This document shows positions 23,869 through 36,500 of a stretch of DNA of 64,000 nt, piece by piece. The notes under the pieces are model-generated. The model did not search any database, was not told the DNA's origin, and worked only from the letters and a program-made list of their open reading frames with translations. The stretch covers positions 2,728,001 through 2,792,000 of the forward strand of contig NC_051130.1 in assembly GCF_014839805.1 (NCBI RefSeq), given 5' to 3'. Both the position numbers and the translations under genes were made by a program. This DNA is from Manduca sexta (taxonomy: Eukaryota; Arthropoda; Insecta; Lepidoptera; Sphingidae). Each line of letters begins with the position of its first letter. The first letter of the stretch is position 1.

Positions 23869-24267
23869 TTTCACACTTATATCCTAGTACATAAAGTTAA
23901 TGCTCAAGTAATAAATAAATTTACGTGGATACTTTAAAAATACTCGAGCGTAATTTAAAGAAACGTGAGGATATTAAGAATTGCTACGTATTCACAGAGT
24001 TTAATTAATTTTTAATTCTTGAAGTGTACAATTTTAATTTTCTTTTTCTTGCTGCAGCAGTTGGCCCTGTAAATAACATAAAAAATGCCTAGTTAATATT
24101 ATAATAATCTATTATAATAATCTCATGATTATGAGCGCAGCTGATTTTGCTAACATTTTGTCATCAGGAGCATTATATCGTTGCTTCCTTGATCTATTGC
24201 AGTGGTTGGCATCTGGTGAATACTAAGAGCATAACCAAGTTTGTCCGTGAAATTTTATGTCAAATTA

Positions 24268-27200
24268 TTACATTTTAAAGACGATAATTTCGCAGACAGC
24301 AATAGCGACTGACAGCGCGACGCCATACAGCATTAGGATCAACACTGGCTGAATGTCCAGCAGGCCGACGCTGCTAAACGCTGCGATCTTGTTCAGGCAT
24401 TTAGGCTTCGGGACTTGATACCGTTTGTTCAAAGCGGCTTGGAGACCGGATTCACGAATTTGCTTGTAGCTGCAAATATAGATACGATAATTTAATTCGA
24501 TGATATTTTCCTGCAAAAACATGCATCCAATTGCCGTCAATTGAACTATCAACAGTCAATAAATAGTTGCGCAAATGCAAACAATAAACAGTCTATATTG
24601 TAGAGGTACTATATAATATAACTTAGGATGAGAAAGACAATTATTATATTTCATATGAAAATCGTGGACAAAGGTTTGATACATTTTCTCTATATAGGAA
24701 ACTAAATGATAAAACTAGGGAGCCACTTGTCGTATTAAGATCACATTGGCTACAAACCATCATGATATGATGCCCAGCAATACACTAGCTACAATGTGCT
24801 TCAAACTTTAACAATGCATGCACACTATTTATAAGAAATATCGGAAACTATATAGGCGAAACTTCGCTGAAAAGATTAGCCACGTTAAAGACTTACACGA
24901 CTCTCAACAATTCCAGGTAAGGAGAGTCTTTCTTGACAGGCGTGAATGCGTCCAGACTGTTAATGAAGTCGACTTCGGTGAGGTCGCATTTTTCACTTTC
25001 CAGAAACGTCTGTTCGATCCGACGGTACACCGGCTCCACGATCGAGTGGAACGCGAAGAGACCCTTGAATAATATGCTTAATTATCCTCTGTCATGGTAT
25101 GAGGACGATTTTTTATTCTTGTACTCTGCAATCGACATAATTATGCACACTGAAGGGTTATCATCTCTTGTCATTAGACATTCTATTGGACCCAACTCCA
25201 CTTACTTACCATCAGGTGCAGTAGTCACTTTGTCATGTCCGCATACAAAAAGGTAACTCCACTCCATCTGATGGTACCTACATAATCACTACATAGTATA
25301 AAACAAAATCGCTTTCTCTGTCCCTATGTGTGCTTAAATCTTTAAAACTACGCAACGGATTTTGATGCGGTTTTTTTAATAGATAGAGTGATTCAAGAGG
25401 AAGGTTTATATGTATAATAACATCCATTAAATAGCCAGCATTGCACCCGTGCGAAGCCGGGGCGGGTCGCTAGTATTTTATTGATTACCGAAGCATGATT
25501 ATCTTTTTTCGAATAATATGATACACGATTAGTAATTTAACAATGTGTTACTATATTGTAGTAAAACCAGATAGCCATCATGGCGCCTGAGATTATCCGA
25601 GGCTGACTGACCTTCCTGATTCTCTCGACACCATCGAATATATCGTAGAAGTGTGGTTTACCATTCTCTGGAGAAATTGTATTATGAACTGAAATGTGCA
25701 GCTGATCTCTGTTATCCTGGAAATAATTGGTTATATTAAATACGTTTTTGCTAACTTTATAAGTAAACTATAATTCTAGGAGATAGATCTACCAACATAA
25801 CGCCATAGTAGCCTACTTAAGTATTTCGTGTTTCTGGATAGGTCTGTGTATATCCGGTGCCAACAGGCCGGCATAATTTTGTCGATTGTTGAGGGTAATT
25901 AAATATCTCGTCAGTCGACATTCTATTGGGCCCCATTCCACTTACCATCAGGTGCAGTGGGCTCGCTTTGCCGTGCTTGTACAAAAAAAAACTTACGTTA
26001 AATACGAATCTATTGTAATCGACGTCGTTGGCAGCAAGCGTGACCTTGGAGTCGGCGAGCTGGGCCAGGTTCTTGATGGAGTTGGAAGGCGCCTGCAGCA
26101 GCACCACGATGTTGGCAGAGTACGCAGCGTATAGCGCCATCAGAGCCGTGAAGAACACCCATTCCATGATACGACCTTCGAGGATTTAAAGCTTATAAAA
26201 ATATTTACTTCGCTTGTATATTGCTTAATTATATTATGTCAAATAACTGTTATTTGTTTCGTAAACCAGTTTTTATAAATCCGTGTTGATGAATAACGGT
26301 ATAAATATCTTATAGGTATGCGTCTTACTTGGTATTAACTACAGTTATATCTGCAGCAATAACAATAACGAAATAGATTGCTCGATTATGATGATACGTC
26401 AACACAAAAACCCGAAGTGAAATGTCAGTCACCTGGCTTTTTATAAAAGTAAGGTCCTGGTCTCACAGATTTCCTTTTCGTACCAAATACGATTCGTCTC
26501 CATATTGTCCCACCTTTCTATGACAACGTGGGTGGTCACGAGTGGCGGAAGTAATTGCATAACCTCAGAACACCTCTCGGCTGGTTTGTCTAACTTTTGC
26601 TACAAAGTACCTGGAGACCTCCTTGGCTCGATGAAGCATCCCTGTTGGGCGACAGCACTAACAGTTAGAAGCAGAGCATCGCCTATAGAACCGTCGAGTT
26701 GTGTTGGACTCTAAAAATAATAAGTTCATCATCATTTCAACCAGGAATCGTCCACTGCTGGACACAGGCCTCCCCCATTGAGCACCACTGGGACCGGTTT
26801 TGGGCCGCACTCTTCCATCGGACTCCTAGGGGGGCCTAGGTTATATAGGTATATTAATAGGTAAATAATAGGTTATCTCTATAAATTGCACCCTATATAC
26901 ACACTTTATATAGCTAACAATCTGAAAAGATAATCCAATTATTCCGAGAGTTATTCTGCCCATCTTGAGCTCTTCTCGGCGATAGAATTTATCGGTGGTT
27001 AATCAGCAACAATGCTTTATTGTATACATTAGCTAGGACTACGATGCGTTTGCTACGTCCATGCTGCTAGTATTTCCACCCAATCTTTTTCTATCTGCTT
27101 TAGAGCAGTTTCTCTTCCATCACGTCATTTCCGTCTTCGTTACTCATAATATATTCCATGTTTGCTAGCTCGTGCTAATGACTAAGCTTGACTACCAAAT

Positions 27201-30200
27201 AGTTTAAAAAATTGACTACTTTATAGCTTTTTGTGTAGGTTATAAAAAAAAATTTAACACATTTATTTTGGCGTTTTTTATACCTTACCAAGAATTACCT
27301 TTTCAATCTTCACTTCCCAAATACTAGCGAGGTATAAAGCAGCAGCGGATACCATTGAACAGACAGCGATAGCCAGCCACACTCCAGAAGAGAATGGTAG
27401 AGCGAATATATTGGTGACGTAAGCAAGAGGCGGCTGACGGAAAACGAACCGCATCCTCATCGGAGCCACTAGATCGGTGTAAGTGATCATGTCGAGACGA
27501 TCTTTGAATAATACGCAGTTGGTTCCTGAAAGGTGAAGGAATCGCAACCACTGACCACTGTATTGGTCTACAGGGTTTTCGAATTGCATCGAACTTGGCA
27601 CAAAAATGTGTTGCTTGTCAAAGGAGAATCTGAATTATATGCAATGAATATAATTAACTTTTGGTAAATGAATGAATAGTCTTAAGTCTAATAAAATAAA
27701 TGTTAAGATGGTGGCACAACAGATGAATATTCGACTCTTCTAAGTGAGCCAACAAAGTAAAGCCTATAACCGCAGCAAAAAGTTCCATTTTAAGATAATT
27801 TTCTCACTATATAATAATATCAGCCCTGTATTATATACTTGCCCACTGCTGAGCGCGGGCTTCCTCTACTACTGAGAGGGATTAGGCCTTGGTCCACCAC
27901 GCTGGCCTAGTGCGGGTTGGTAAACTTCACACACCTTCGAAATTCCTGTAGAGAACTTCTCAGATGTGCAAGTTTCCTCACGATGTTTTCCTTCACCGTT
28001 GAAGCGAACGATAAATTCATAAAGAAACTTTCTCACTATATTAGTGCTAAAATCGTACCAAGATCTGCTCTGTTCTCCCCAATGTCGTGAATCATTCCAG
28101 ACCACTTGCCATTCACTTTGTACCCCCATCTGTAGCTGAAAATATACTGCGGGGTCGCGTTCAACGTATCGAAAGCTATTTTAGCGAACACCCAACACAC
28201 TTTAGCGACGGCGTCGTTTTGTAATTCCCTAGAAAATATGAAAATTAAACGAAAAATCCGATGAATTGTGTAGTTTTATTACAGTTTTGTGGAAGTTTAT
28301 TACATTGAATGTTACTATGAAATAATTTAATGATTTTATAAGACAAATCCATTAACATTTTTATTGTTTTGGTACGGACCTTTATCATTCAAAACTTTCT
28401 CACACATTATTTATGCCTTGGCATATTATTTTATTTGTATTTATACTGTCCCAGTGCTGAGCACAGCCCTCCTCTACTACTAGAGGGAATAGAACTTAGT
28501 CCACCACGCTGGCTTAGTGCGGATTGGTAGATTTCACACACCCCTTAAAATGTTTATAAAGAATTTCTCAGGTATGCAGGTTTCCTCACGATGTTTTCCT
28601 TCATCCCTAAAGCAAGCATTAATTCACAAAGAATATACACATAACTTTAGAAAAGTCAGATATGTGTGTCCTTGAGTTTTGAACCTGCGGACGTTCGTCT
28701 CCACAGTCCATTCCACGCCCAAGTAGGCTATCGTCGCTTTATTTGCATTAATATAAATCTAGACATATCAAAACTAAATAAAACGCGATAATCTCACAAT
28801 CTGTCATCCCGGGGCAAATAATATTTCGTACTATTGCTGTCTTGTATGACGTTGGCCATTGTGATAGGATGCCGTATGAGATCGCGGCGGCGCCAATACA
28901 ATTCCCTGCGAGGCCTTACATCTAAGAAAGTCCCATTGTAGTATCCTCGAAGAGTTGATACCATTGTGCTGTTGTTAGCTGGCTTGTGCACTGAAAATGT
29001 AATCTTGTGTAATTTGTACTATGGCCTACATTGCATTGTTAGTTTAATGACTGTCAAGCTTCCAAGCCCGGTCTCTGGGTTTGATATCTCGGGCAGCAAT
29101 TTGTTCGAGACAGGCGTTCATGTCGCCTACCATCAGGCCACAAGCACTTTCCGTTATTCCTTTGCATAAAACAAAATTAAAAACATGCGAAAATTGCTAG
29201 TGATTATGATTTTTATAGCATCCATATTATAGGCAATATATATCCACATCCCATCATTGGGATAGGGTTTACTATCACGTTAGGTTTTGCTCGCGGCTTC
29301 GTCGGTATCGAAAATTCTCGGTCTCTTCGTCGGTATCTTAAAATAATTGTTCCATCGCGTACTTTTTCAGAATAAAAAGTATCCCAAATTATAATAATTT
29401 AGTATATGTACTATGAACTAAATTTCATCAAAATCGTTCAACAATTTGATCTAAAACACATTTTTACACATTTTAAATTAATAATATACATAAAGTTAAG
29501 TACTTATCCCATACATTCAGTCATAGTGTACATTTCGTCTTCTCTCTCAGCTAATACCAAGTCACTAGTAGCTAATACTGAGCTAGCTTCGAGAAGACTC
29601 ATCTTCAAAGCATCAGTGGAATTCGTCAGAACTAGCCATCGGTACGAGAATTGAAATAGTCGTCTCGACGTCGCCTTAAACAATAAAATTTTATTGTTAT
29701 ACCTTGGAATTCTTTACCTTGATCATAATTTTCCGTCGACAGCTGGATATTGTAAAATATTTGAAATAACTTTATTGATTGTATTATTAGAATCGGTATA
29801 CCTTTTGGTATTTTATTAGCTTTGTATTATACCTACTGTACCCTTAATGGGCACTCCCTTCTACTACTGCAGGTTTAGTATTTAGTCCATCCACCACGCT
29901 GGCCGCGCAAGTGCAGATTGGCACAGTAATTATAGTATTTTTTTTATATCTAGACACTAAAGGCATTGCTTCTGACGTAAAATACTAATTAATAAGCTTT
30001 ACCACCCACTGTTTAAAATATTTTTGTGTAGGTAATTGAGAAACATATTTGTAAAGTTAAACTTACTAAGTATATGTATTGTAGGGTAAGATGCGCCAGA
30101 GAGTCAAAAATTAACGCCGGCTTACGTTTTTAAATATACCAGCTGGTCACGTAACATAATTCATGGCCAGTTTGTCATGGATTTTTCTACCAGTAGTATC

Positions 30201-31695
30201 AATAAGTAGATATTACAACGACTAAGACTTTTTTACAGCAGGTCAAAACGTCATGGGCCCGAAAATTATTTAGATTTCATTTTAAACAGACGACTTACAG
30301 TGGCAATAACTTCTTCAAATTTGTCACAAGCCAGATCAGTTAGGAACATCACAGCGTTTTCGTGGAACTTGGATTTCACTTCTAGCGATGACGATGTCCT
30401 CACTCCCAATTTATTAAGTGCTTTAGTCAGTTTAATTTCATCATCTGAAATGTACTCATACTATATCTGCTACATTCTTGCCACTGCGCGCGCGCACGGT
30501 GCGGTGACGTATTGCGCATTGATAATAATTTATATTGTGCTAATCATGTTTAGGGTTTGATTATCGGTCGTGAACTCTTTCCGGTTGTGTGGCGTTTGTG
30601 TACTACGCTCAGTGAGCTTTTGAGTGTTTTATTTCGGATTTTTTTAATGTGCGTATTAAAAATGTTACTAGATAATAATTCAGGATGCCTTTTGCTTAAG
30701 ATCAGTAGCGTAGTTTGCTATAAAGGGCCCCTATATCTAAACTTGTTGGGGGGCCTTTTGGACGCCTGCTTAGGTTAATGTAGGTATGGGTCCCAAAGCT
30801 CGGAGACCCCGTATCACTGATACGGCCTATACAGCGGAAGCTACGCTTCTGCTTAAGACGTTTAAAAAAAGGATATTTTTGCCTAAGATGTTTTTATTAA
30901 ATAGATACGTTGTTTGAGCACAATATTGGCAAGACGAAAGTAAGGTAATTGCCCGACTTGACGGCCAATGAGCGTGCGGCACTAACGTTGTTACGTAACT
31001 GTCGATGTATATATATCCTTTTCTAACGAATGTATGCTGCATCTTTTTATTCCTTCCTCGAGCCAGTTTGTAATTATATGTACAGGTACGTGACTATAGC
31101 AAATAGTGCGCCGTTTTTATGTGCCATTTTGTTAGTGTATGACGCGTCTATTTGTAAAACGTCATTGATTTTTCCATTCTAAATGAAGTAAAACGTCGCC
31201 TTTTCTTTGACATTGTAGACTTATATGATCGAAGGTAAATGCTTGCTATAAAACTCGTGTACAAAAAGAATACACGTACGTATCGGATCTAAGTTATGAC
31301 TTATGTCCATAGAAAAAATGTCCATCAGCAACCACTGCCGCAATTTATGTGAACTTGTATCTTTTATTCTTTATCTGGCCGGTTAAATTGCCAATTGCAC
31401 CTGATGGAAAGCGAAGTGGGTGTGGAGTGTCGACTAACGAGAGATGGTTATCGCTCACCAGTCGACATTATTATGCCGGCCTGTTTGATGTATACAGGCT
31501 GACCCCGGATCGCACACTTACCTATATCATAAATTGTTATATTAGTTTATAGTACTTACGTTTCTTCCAACATAGACCGGCGTATACCAAAAACGTAGGT
31601 TTCCGTTCATTTATAACAAAATTAGTGATAAATTGTACATTAAAATCATGACTAGCTCTTACTAAACCAGTAAACAATAAAGTTAATACAATCAT
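24268..31695 (-). CDS. Ionotropic receptor, IR75 type, copy 1, 11 exons, complete
   Basis: Probable chemosensory ligand-gated cation channel of the ionotropic glutamate receptor superfamily. Exons 5' to 3': 31560-31695, 30299-30444, 29515-29674, 28798-28990, 28059-28228, 27284-27525, 26611-26710, 25997-26175, 25612-25716, 24897-25063, 24268-24469. They total 1800 bp, 599 aa plus stop, all in phase. It begins with a signal peptide (MIVLTLLFTGLVRA). Then come a short N-terminal region, the S1 lobe with VFRQPPL (R298, at the place where glutamate receptors bind the ligand carboxylate), TM1 about 317-337, the pore loop with AVAQQG in exon 7, TM2 with the channel signature AAYSANIVVLL in exon 8, the S2 lobe in exons 8-10 and TM3 about 570-595, with a very short cytoplasmic tail. 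Length and intron pattern fit the insect IR75 clade; the exact paralogue cannot be named by eye. A second copy lies upstream. Two SINEs and a hAT-like MITE sit in its introns. Confidence 0.88.
25283..25475 (+). repeat. Interspersed repeat R2 in receptor 1 intron 9
   Basis: Forward copy with tataaaacaaaatcgctttc, aactacgcaacggattttga and ending gcgaagccggggcgggtcgc. Confidence 0.65.
26725..26835 (+). repeat. Dispersed insect repeat in receptor 1 intron 6
   Basis: Starts catcatcatttcaaccagga and continues gtccactgctggacacaggc, a motif string found repeatedly in insect genomes. Class not assigned. Confidence 0.5.
27813..28028 (-). repeat. SINE family A, 5'-truncated, with 13-bp target duplication
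   Basis: Lies in receptor 1 intron 5. It is flanked on both sides by TTTCTCACTATAT (27800-27812 and 28029-28041), a perfect 13-bp target-site duplication. The tRNA-like head is absent. The insertion lies 30 bp inside the intron, measured from the exon 5 donor. Confidence 0.88.
28437..28742 (-). repeat. SINE family A in receptor 1 intron 4
   Basis: Diverged but near full length, from actgtcccagtgctgagcac to gctatcgtcgct. Confidence 0.75.
30695..30859. mobile_element. hAT-like MITE in receptor 1 intron 1
   Basis: Element 30703-30851 (149 bp) has inverted ends CAGTAGCGTAGTTTGC and, reading inward on the other strand, CAGAAGCGTAGCTTCC. It is flanked by CTTAAGAT and CTTAAGAC, an 8-bp target duplication with one mismatch. 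End sequence and duplication length fit hAT elements. It has no coding capacity. Confidence 0.75.
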
Positions 31696-33569
31696 TTTTG
31701 TTCAATCAAGTTTGTTCTCCAAAGTAGTGTTCACAAAGGAATAATTTTTAGTCGTAACAATTCGTCTAAATGCCATCTCTATTTCAATAAAACTAGTAAA
31801 TCACGCGGATTTGCTTGTTGCATTTTTTAATTCATTTTTTTCTAATGTATATTCTTTTTGATGACGCAAGTGTTTAAATGTTTTAAAATCCTGATTAAGT
31901 ACATATGCAGGGGGTCCACCGGAACCAACTAAATTTTGAAAGTGGTCTATGAGTTAAAAAGTCTGGAAACCTCTGATAGAGCTGAACAAAAATCATTATT
32001 TTAGCTACATTAAAATACACTCTTTTAAACTAATTGATAACGACAAACAAAATATTATTCGTTTATATATAGAAGTCATATGTTAATACTTAATGTAAGC
32101 CTGTTTGCATAGGAAAACAATTTAATAATCATACTGGAGTTCAAAGAGACATGCATCGTTTATGTTTCACTTTGACGACATAAATTGGCTGATAAATAAA
32201 ACAACTGACAAGTTTATTTTTATTTATAGTGATTTACTTAATATCAGTCCCGGATCTTGAATTTTTTCCAGATGGGGCAAAATTTGGAAAATGCCGCCCC
32301 CACCCACCTATATCATTTCGCGTCTAGCGAGAAATAATTTTAGTATTGAATGTACTGTATGTCACAGTAGTCAAAGTTGCGTTAATAATGAATTTGCCGT
32401 CCTCTGAATTCGTCGCCCGGGGCATGGGCGCCGACTAGCCCCCTAAGCGGGGGCTTAGATCCGGGGCTGCTTAATATTTAGATATCTTTTGTGTGTTCTT
32501 GTGTTTAATATTTTATCTACTCTAATGCTAAGTGTAGAACGAAGCTAAATTATAATGATTTCTTATGTTTACGCGCATGTTATTTAAATTAAACTATTTT
32601 TCGGATTTTATCGCGGTTTGTATATTTTAGGTTTCTCCCGATGTTTCGAAGACTGCAAGCCTTCATGGTCACGGGGAGGTCTGAGGTGTTGGTCAGCCGC
32701 AAAGTCAAAGTTACAATATCTACCTACATTTTACAATTATAGAACTTTTTAAATTTGTCTTCAAAACGTTGGGAGAAAATTAAAATATAAAACTTCTCAG
32801 GTATGCAAATCTCACGATGTTTTCCATCAACGAAAGCAAGCGATAATTCACAAAGAACACCATCACGCATTTATCTCCGAAGGGGTATGCAGAGGTGCAA
32901 CCAGGGCATCCACTTTTTATGTGTGTATTCACAAAGAATACACACATCATTTTAGCAAAGTTAGAGTTGCGTGCCCTTAGGATTTGAACCTTCGGATATT
33001 CGTTTCGGCAGTCCATTCCACACCCAACTAGGCTATCGTAGCAATATTTTATTAAGTATCTGGTTTTAATGTTAAATTTAAGTATGCTATTGAAGTGGTT
33101 TTATATAAATGACAATCACTACTCTAACTTTTATGTGCAGTCATCCACATAAGTAGCTGAACAAATTAAACATTTCAAATCGCCTATGTAACAATTATGT
33201 CACTGAACTGAACTGAACATTAATTTGTCTTTATCCCGCAACTTAATTAATCAAATGGAAAGATAGGGAGGGGTTGGAAATATTGGTGATATGAATTTTT
33301 GAATTTCTCCAGCTACTTATCTAGCTGACTGCACAAACGGAAAATTAATTTACAAATGGAGTGATGTAGAGATTTTCCGTTGATATTTTCTTTTTCTGCC
33401 TCACGATCATTCTGCAATTAAACAGATCAATTATTTTTTCTCATTTGAATTTGAATATCGAATCCAACTCGCGACATGTTTTTGTAATGGCTGAATCATG
33501 GCAAAAATAATTAAAAAAAGTATGTTCATAATTTTTAGAGCTGGCTGACAGAACACTTTAAAAACATAC
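31696..33569. other. Spacer between the two receptor genes, repeat-rich
   Basis: 1,874 bp. It holds the promoter region of receptor 1 and the 3' flank of receptor 2, but I see no clear core promoter or AATAAA. It also holds a fragment at 31908-31985 resembling the end of the hAT-like element at 63.2-63.5 kb, a C-rich repeat fragment about 32240-32470, repeat R6 about 32560-32710 and a SINE at 32785-33041. Confidence 0.5.
32785..33041 (-). repeat. SINE family A with a nested SINE B fragment
   Basis: Family A sequence (ttcacaaagaa, ending gcaatat after ggctatcgtag) is interrupted at about 32867-32917 by catcacgcatttatctccga and gcaaccagggcatccacttt, which belong to family B. Confidence 0.65.
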
Positions 33570-36500
33570 TCACAATTTTTTATAAGTAATTTCCAATAGC
33601 AGTACAGCGGGGGCCAGCATCATTCCATACAATGTTGCCAACATGGCGGGATACATGTCGGTGATGCCAACACTGCTGAAGGTGGACACGGTGCCTGAAC
33701 ACCGCGGCTTGGGCACGTGGAGCCGATGATGAATGTTCGCCTGGATGCCTGACTCGCGGATCTTGAGAAAACTAACAAGATTTTGAGGTTATGGAAGGTA
33801 AAATAATTAGCACTATTTTTCTGTGTAATAATAATATCAGCCCTGTATTATATACTTGCCCACTGCTGAGCACGGGCCTCCTCTACAACTGAGAGGGATT
33901 AGGCCTTAGTCCACCACGCTGGCCTAGTGCGGATTGGTAGACTTCACACACCTTCGAAATTCCCATAGAGAACTTCTCAGATGTGCAGGTTTCCTCACGA
34001 TGTTTTCCGTCACCGTTAAAGCGAACGATAATTCACAAAGAATACACACATGATTTTAGAAAAGTCAGAGCTGTGTGCCCTTGGGATTTGAACCTGCGGA
34101 CATTCGTCTCGGCAGTCCGTTCCACACCCAACTAGGCTATCGCCGCTTTTTTCTGTGTATATAAAATTTATAGTTTCCGTATATTTCTTGTTATTACATT
34201 GTACTTAATGAGCGAAATGATGGTGTGTCACTTCCCTTCCTACCCGTAAAAAAATTCGTACGTGTTATTTACTTTAGTAGTTCCAGGAACTACTTACAGG
34301 AACCTAGCTTTTTTTCTTATTTTATTCCAGTTCGGAAAACATACCTGGTATACTGTAATCTAAATAAACGGCTGTAATGACGTCGTTCGTCAGTTGTCAA
34401 AACTATGTCGGCTTATATTTCTCAAATAATCGGAATGTAACTAACACGTTTAATATATTATTTTTTATTACATCTTACTACAAAAATAACGATTTGCAAA
34501 AAAAAGAACTTACTTAATTTTAAACAAGTTATTGAAAGGCGATCGTTTCTGCCCCGGCACCCAGGGATCAATTTCGTTGATGTAGTCTATCTCCACCAGG
34601 TCGCATTTTTCGTCTTCCCGGTACGTTTCCTGGATAAGCCTGTAGCCAGGGTTCAGCTCCATATGGAAGGCAAACAATCCCTGGAAAAAATATTTACTAT
34701 ACAGCCATGAACATCTCGAAACTCTGAAATATTACTGTTAATCAGTATTACGTAAAGATATAATTTCAGACAAGTCATTATATTTTTTTCTTTTAATACA
34801 TAAAAAAATATTATTCGATTCGGTAAAAAAAATTACTGTTCATACGAGAAACTAGACTAATTATCTTAGATAGGTGCATTAATGACTAACAATATAAGCA
34901 TTAATAAGTTGTATAATGGATGTTTACTATCCAAAACTTTTGAAAAAAAGTAGTAAAAAAAATATTATGTATTGTCTTTTGACATAATGTGAATATTATT
35001 ATGTTAAAATTATTTTTAACGCAATTATTTTTTATAGAAATTAACAAAAACTGATCGACGAGGATGGGATTCGAACCCACGCGTGCAGAGCACATTGGAT
35101 TAGCAGTCCAACGCCTTAACCTCTCGGCCACCTCGTCGCATGGCACCCGTGTCCAAATAACGGTATGATTTCTAATATGGTCATCTCTAATTTTTTATAC
35201 TAGGTTTTTTTCATATAAGCTAACACTTAGAGGTCAAATAGGTATACATTCATGCTTATAGTAAGTATGCCCTCTTATTTAGAAAATATTGACTGTACTA
35301 AGTAATTATAATTATTGAAAAAGTAAATATTATTATTGTAATAAAATAAAAAGTACTTAATTAAAAATAATTAATGATACTCATTGCAACTTTTTTATTT
35401 GTTTTAATAACGTATCTAATTATTTGAATTACATGAAGCACAATTTAATTATGATTACTTTATAGTAAGTATTTAATATTAAATGTAAATCAAATAGATG
35501 ACGTGAGCATAATATTATAACCCTTATTTTAACAAAAGATTCAGCATTTGTGGTGTTATATTTAAATTAGTTTATACAAGTAAACATTGTTTATCGCACA
35601 TTCATATGTAAATGTACGTATGCCTTTTTCTTTAACGTAACACATAAGAAATTATCTTAATAAAAGCGAAAGTTAGTTTAGATGTGTATTGGAAGAAAAT
35701 TCCGAAAGCACTGAACAGATGTGGATAAAACTTGTTTTGGGTTATAATTATAGTCCAGGAATTATTTTTCATGTCATAATATAATGCATTCATGATTGTA
35801 ACCTGTTTTGTGTTTAATAAACAAATAAATAAATAAAAACAGATAAATCAGGTCCTGAATTAACAATATGTGAAGGCTTTATCTCGGAAATGTGCACAAT
35901 AGGGTTTTCTTTTGGCAATTGTCTTTCAACTTGTTGGAGCCACGAGTTCATACGTAGTAATAATAAGATAGCCTAGTAAGGAATGGAACGGACTGCCGAA
36001 ACTAATTTCTCCAGTTTCAAAACCAAAGGGCACACACGTCTGATTTTTCTAGAGTTAATGTCCGCAGGTTCAAAACCCAAGGACATATTTTCTGACATTT
36101 CTATAGTTGTGTGTGTATTCTTTGTGAATTATCGCTTGCTGTAACTATGAAGGAAAACATCGTGAAGAAACCACGAAAAAAGGCATAACTTAGAAGTTCT
36201 CTATAAGAATTGAAATGAGGGCATTTGAAGTCAGTGAAAGCGCTTTAGGTTAGTATGGTAGATTAAGGCTTAAACCCTCGCAGTAGTAGAAGAAGCCGGT
36301 GCCCAGCTTTAAGACAGTATATAACACGAGCTGGTATTATTATTATTAAGAACAATAAATTTGTCCGAGTTAGTTCCGAAGATTCACGAGGATTGCAACC
36401 ATTATAATAGAATTTTAAGAAATTAAAATGAAAATAAACATTACTGACCTGTCGAATTCTCTCCACGCCTTCCTCCATAGTATAGAAATTTGGTTTCTTT

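Noticed and set aside
24818..25256. Two plus-strand frames in the receptor 1 region
   Set aside because: They are antisense shadows of receptor exon 10 (24897-25063), which has proper splice sites on the minus strand.
34901..35146. 81-codon frame over the tRNA
   Set aside because: It is a read-through of the tRNA-Ser gene.
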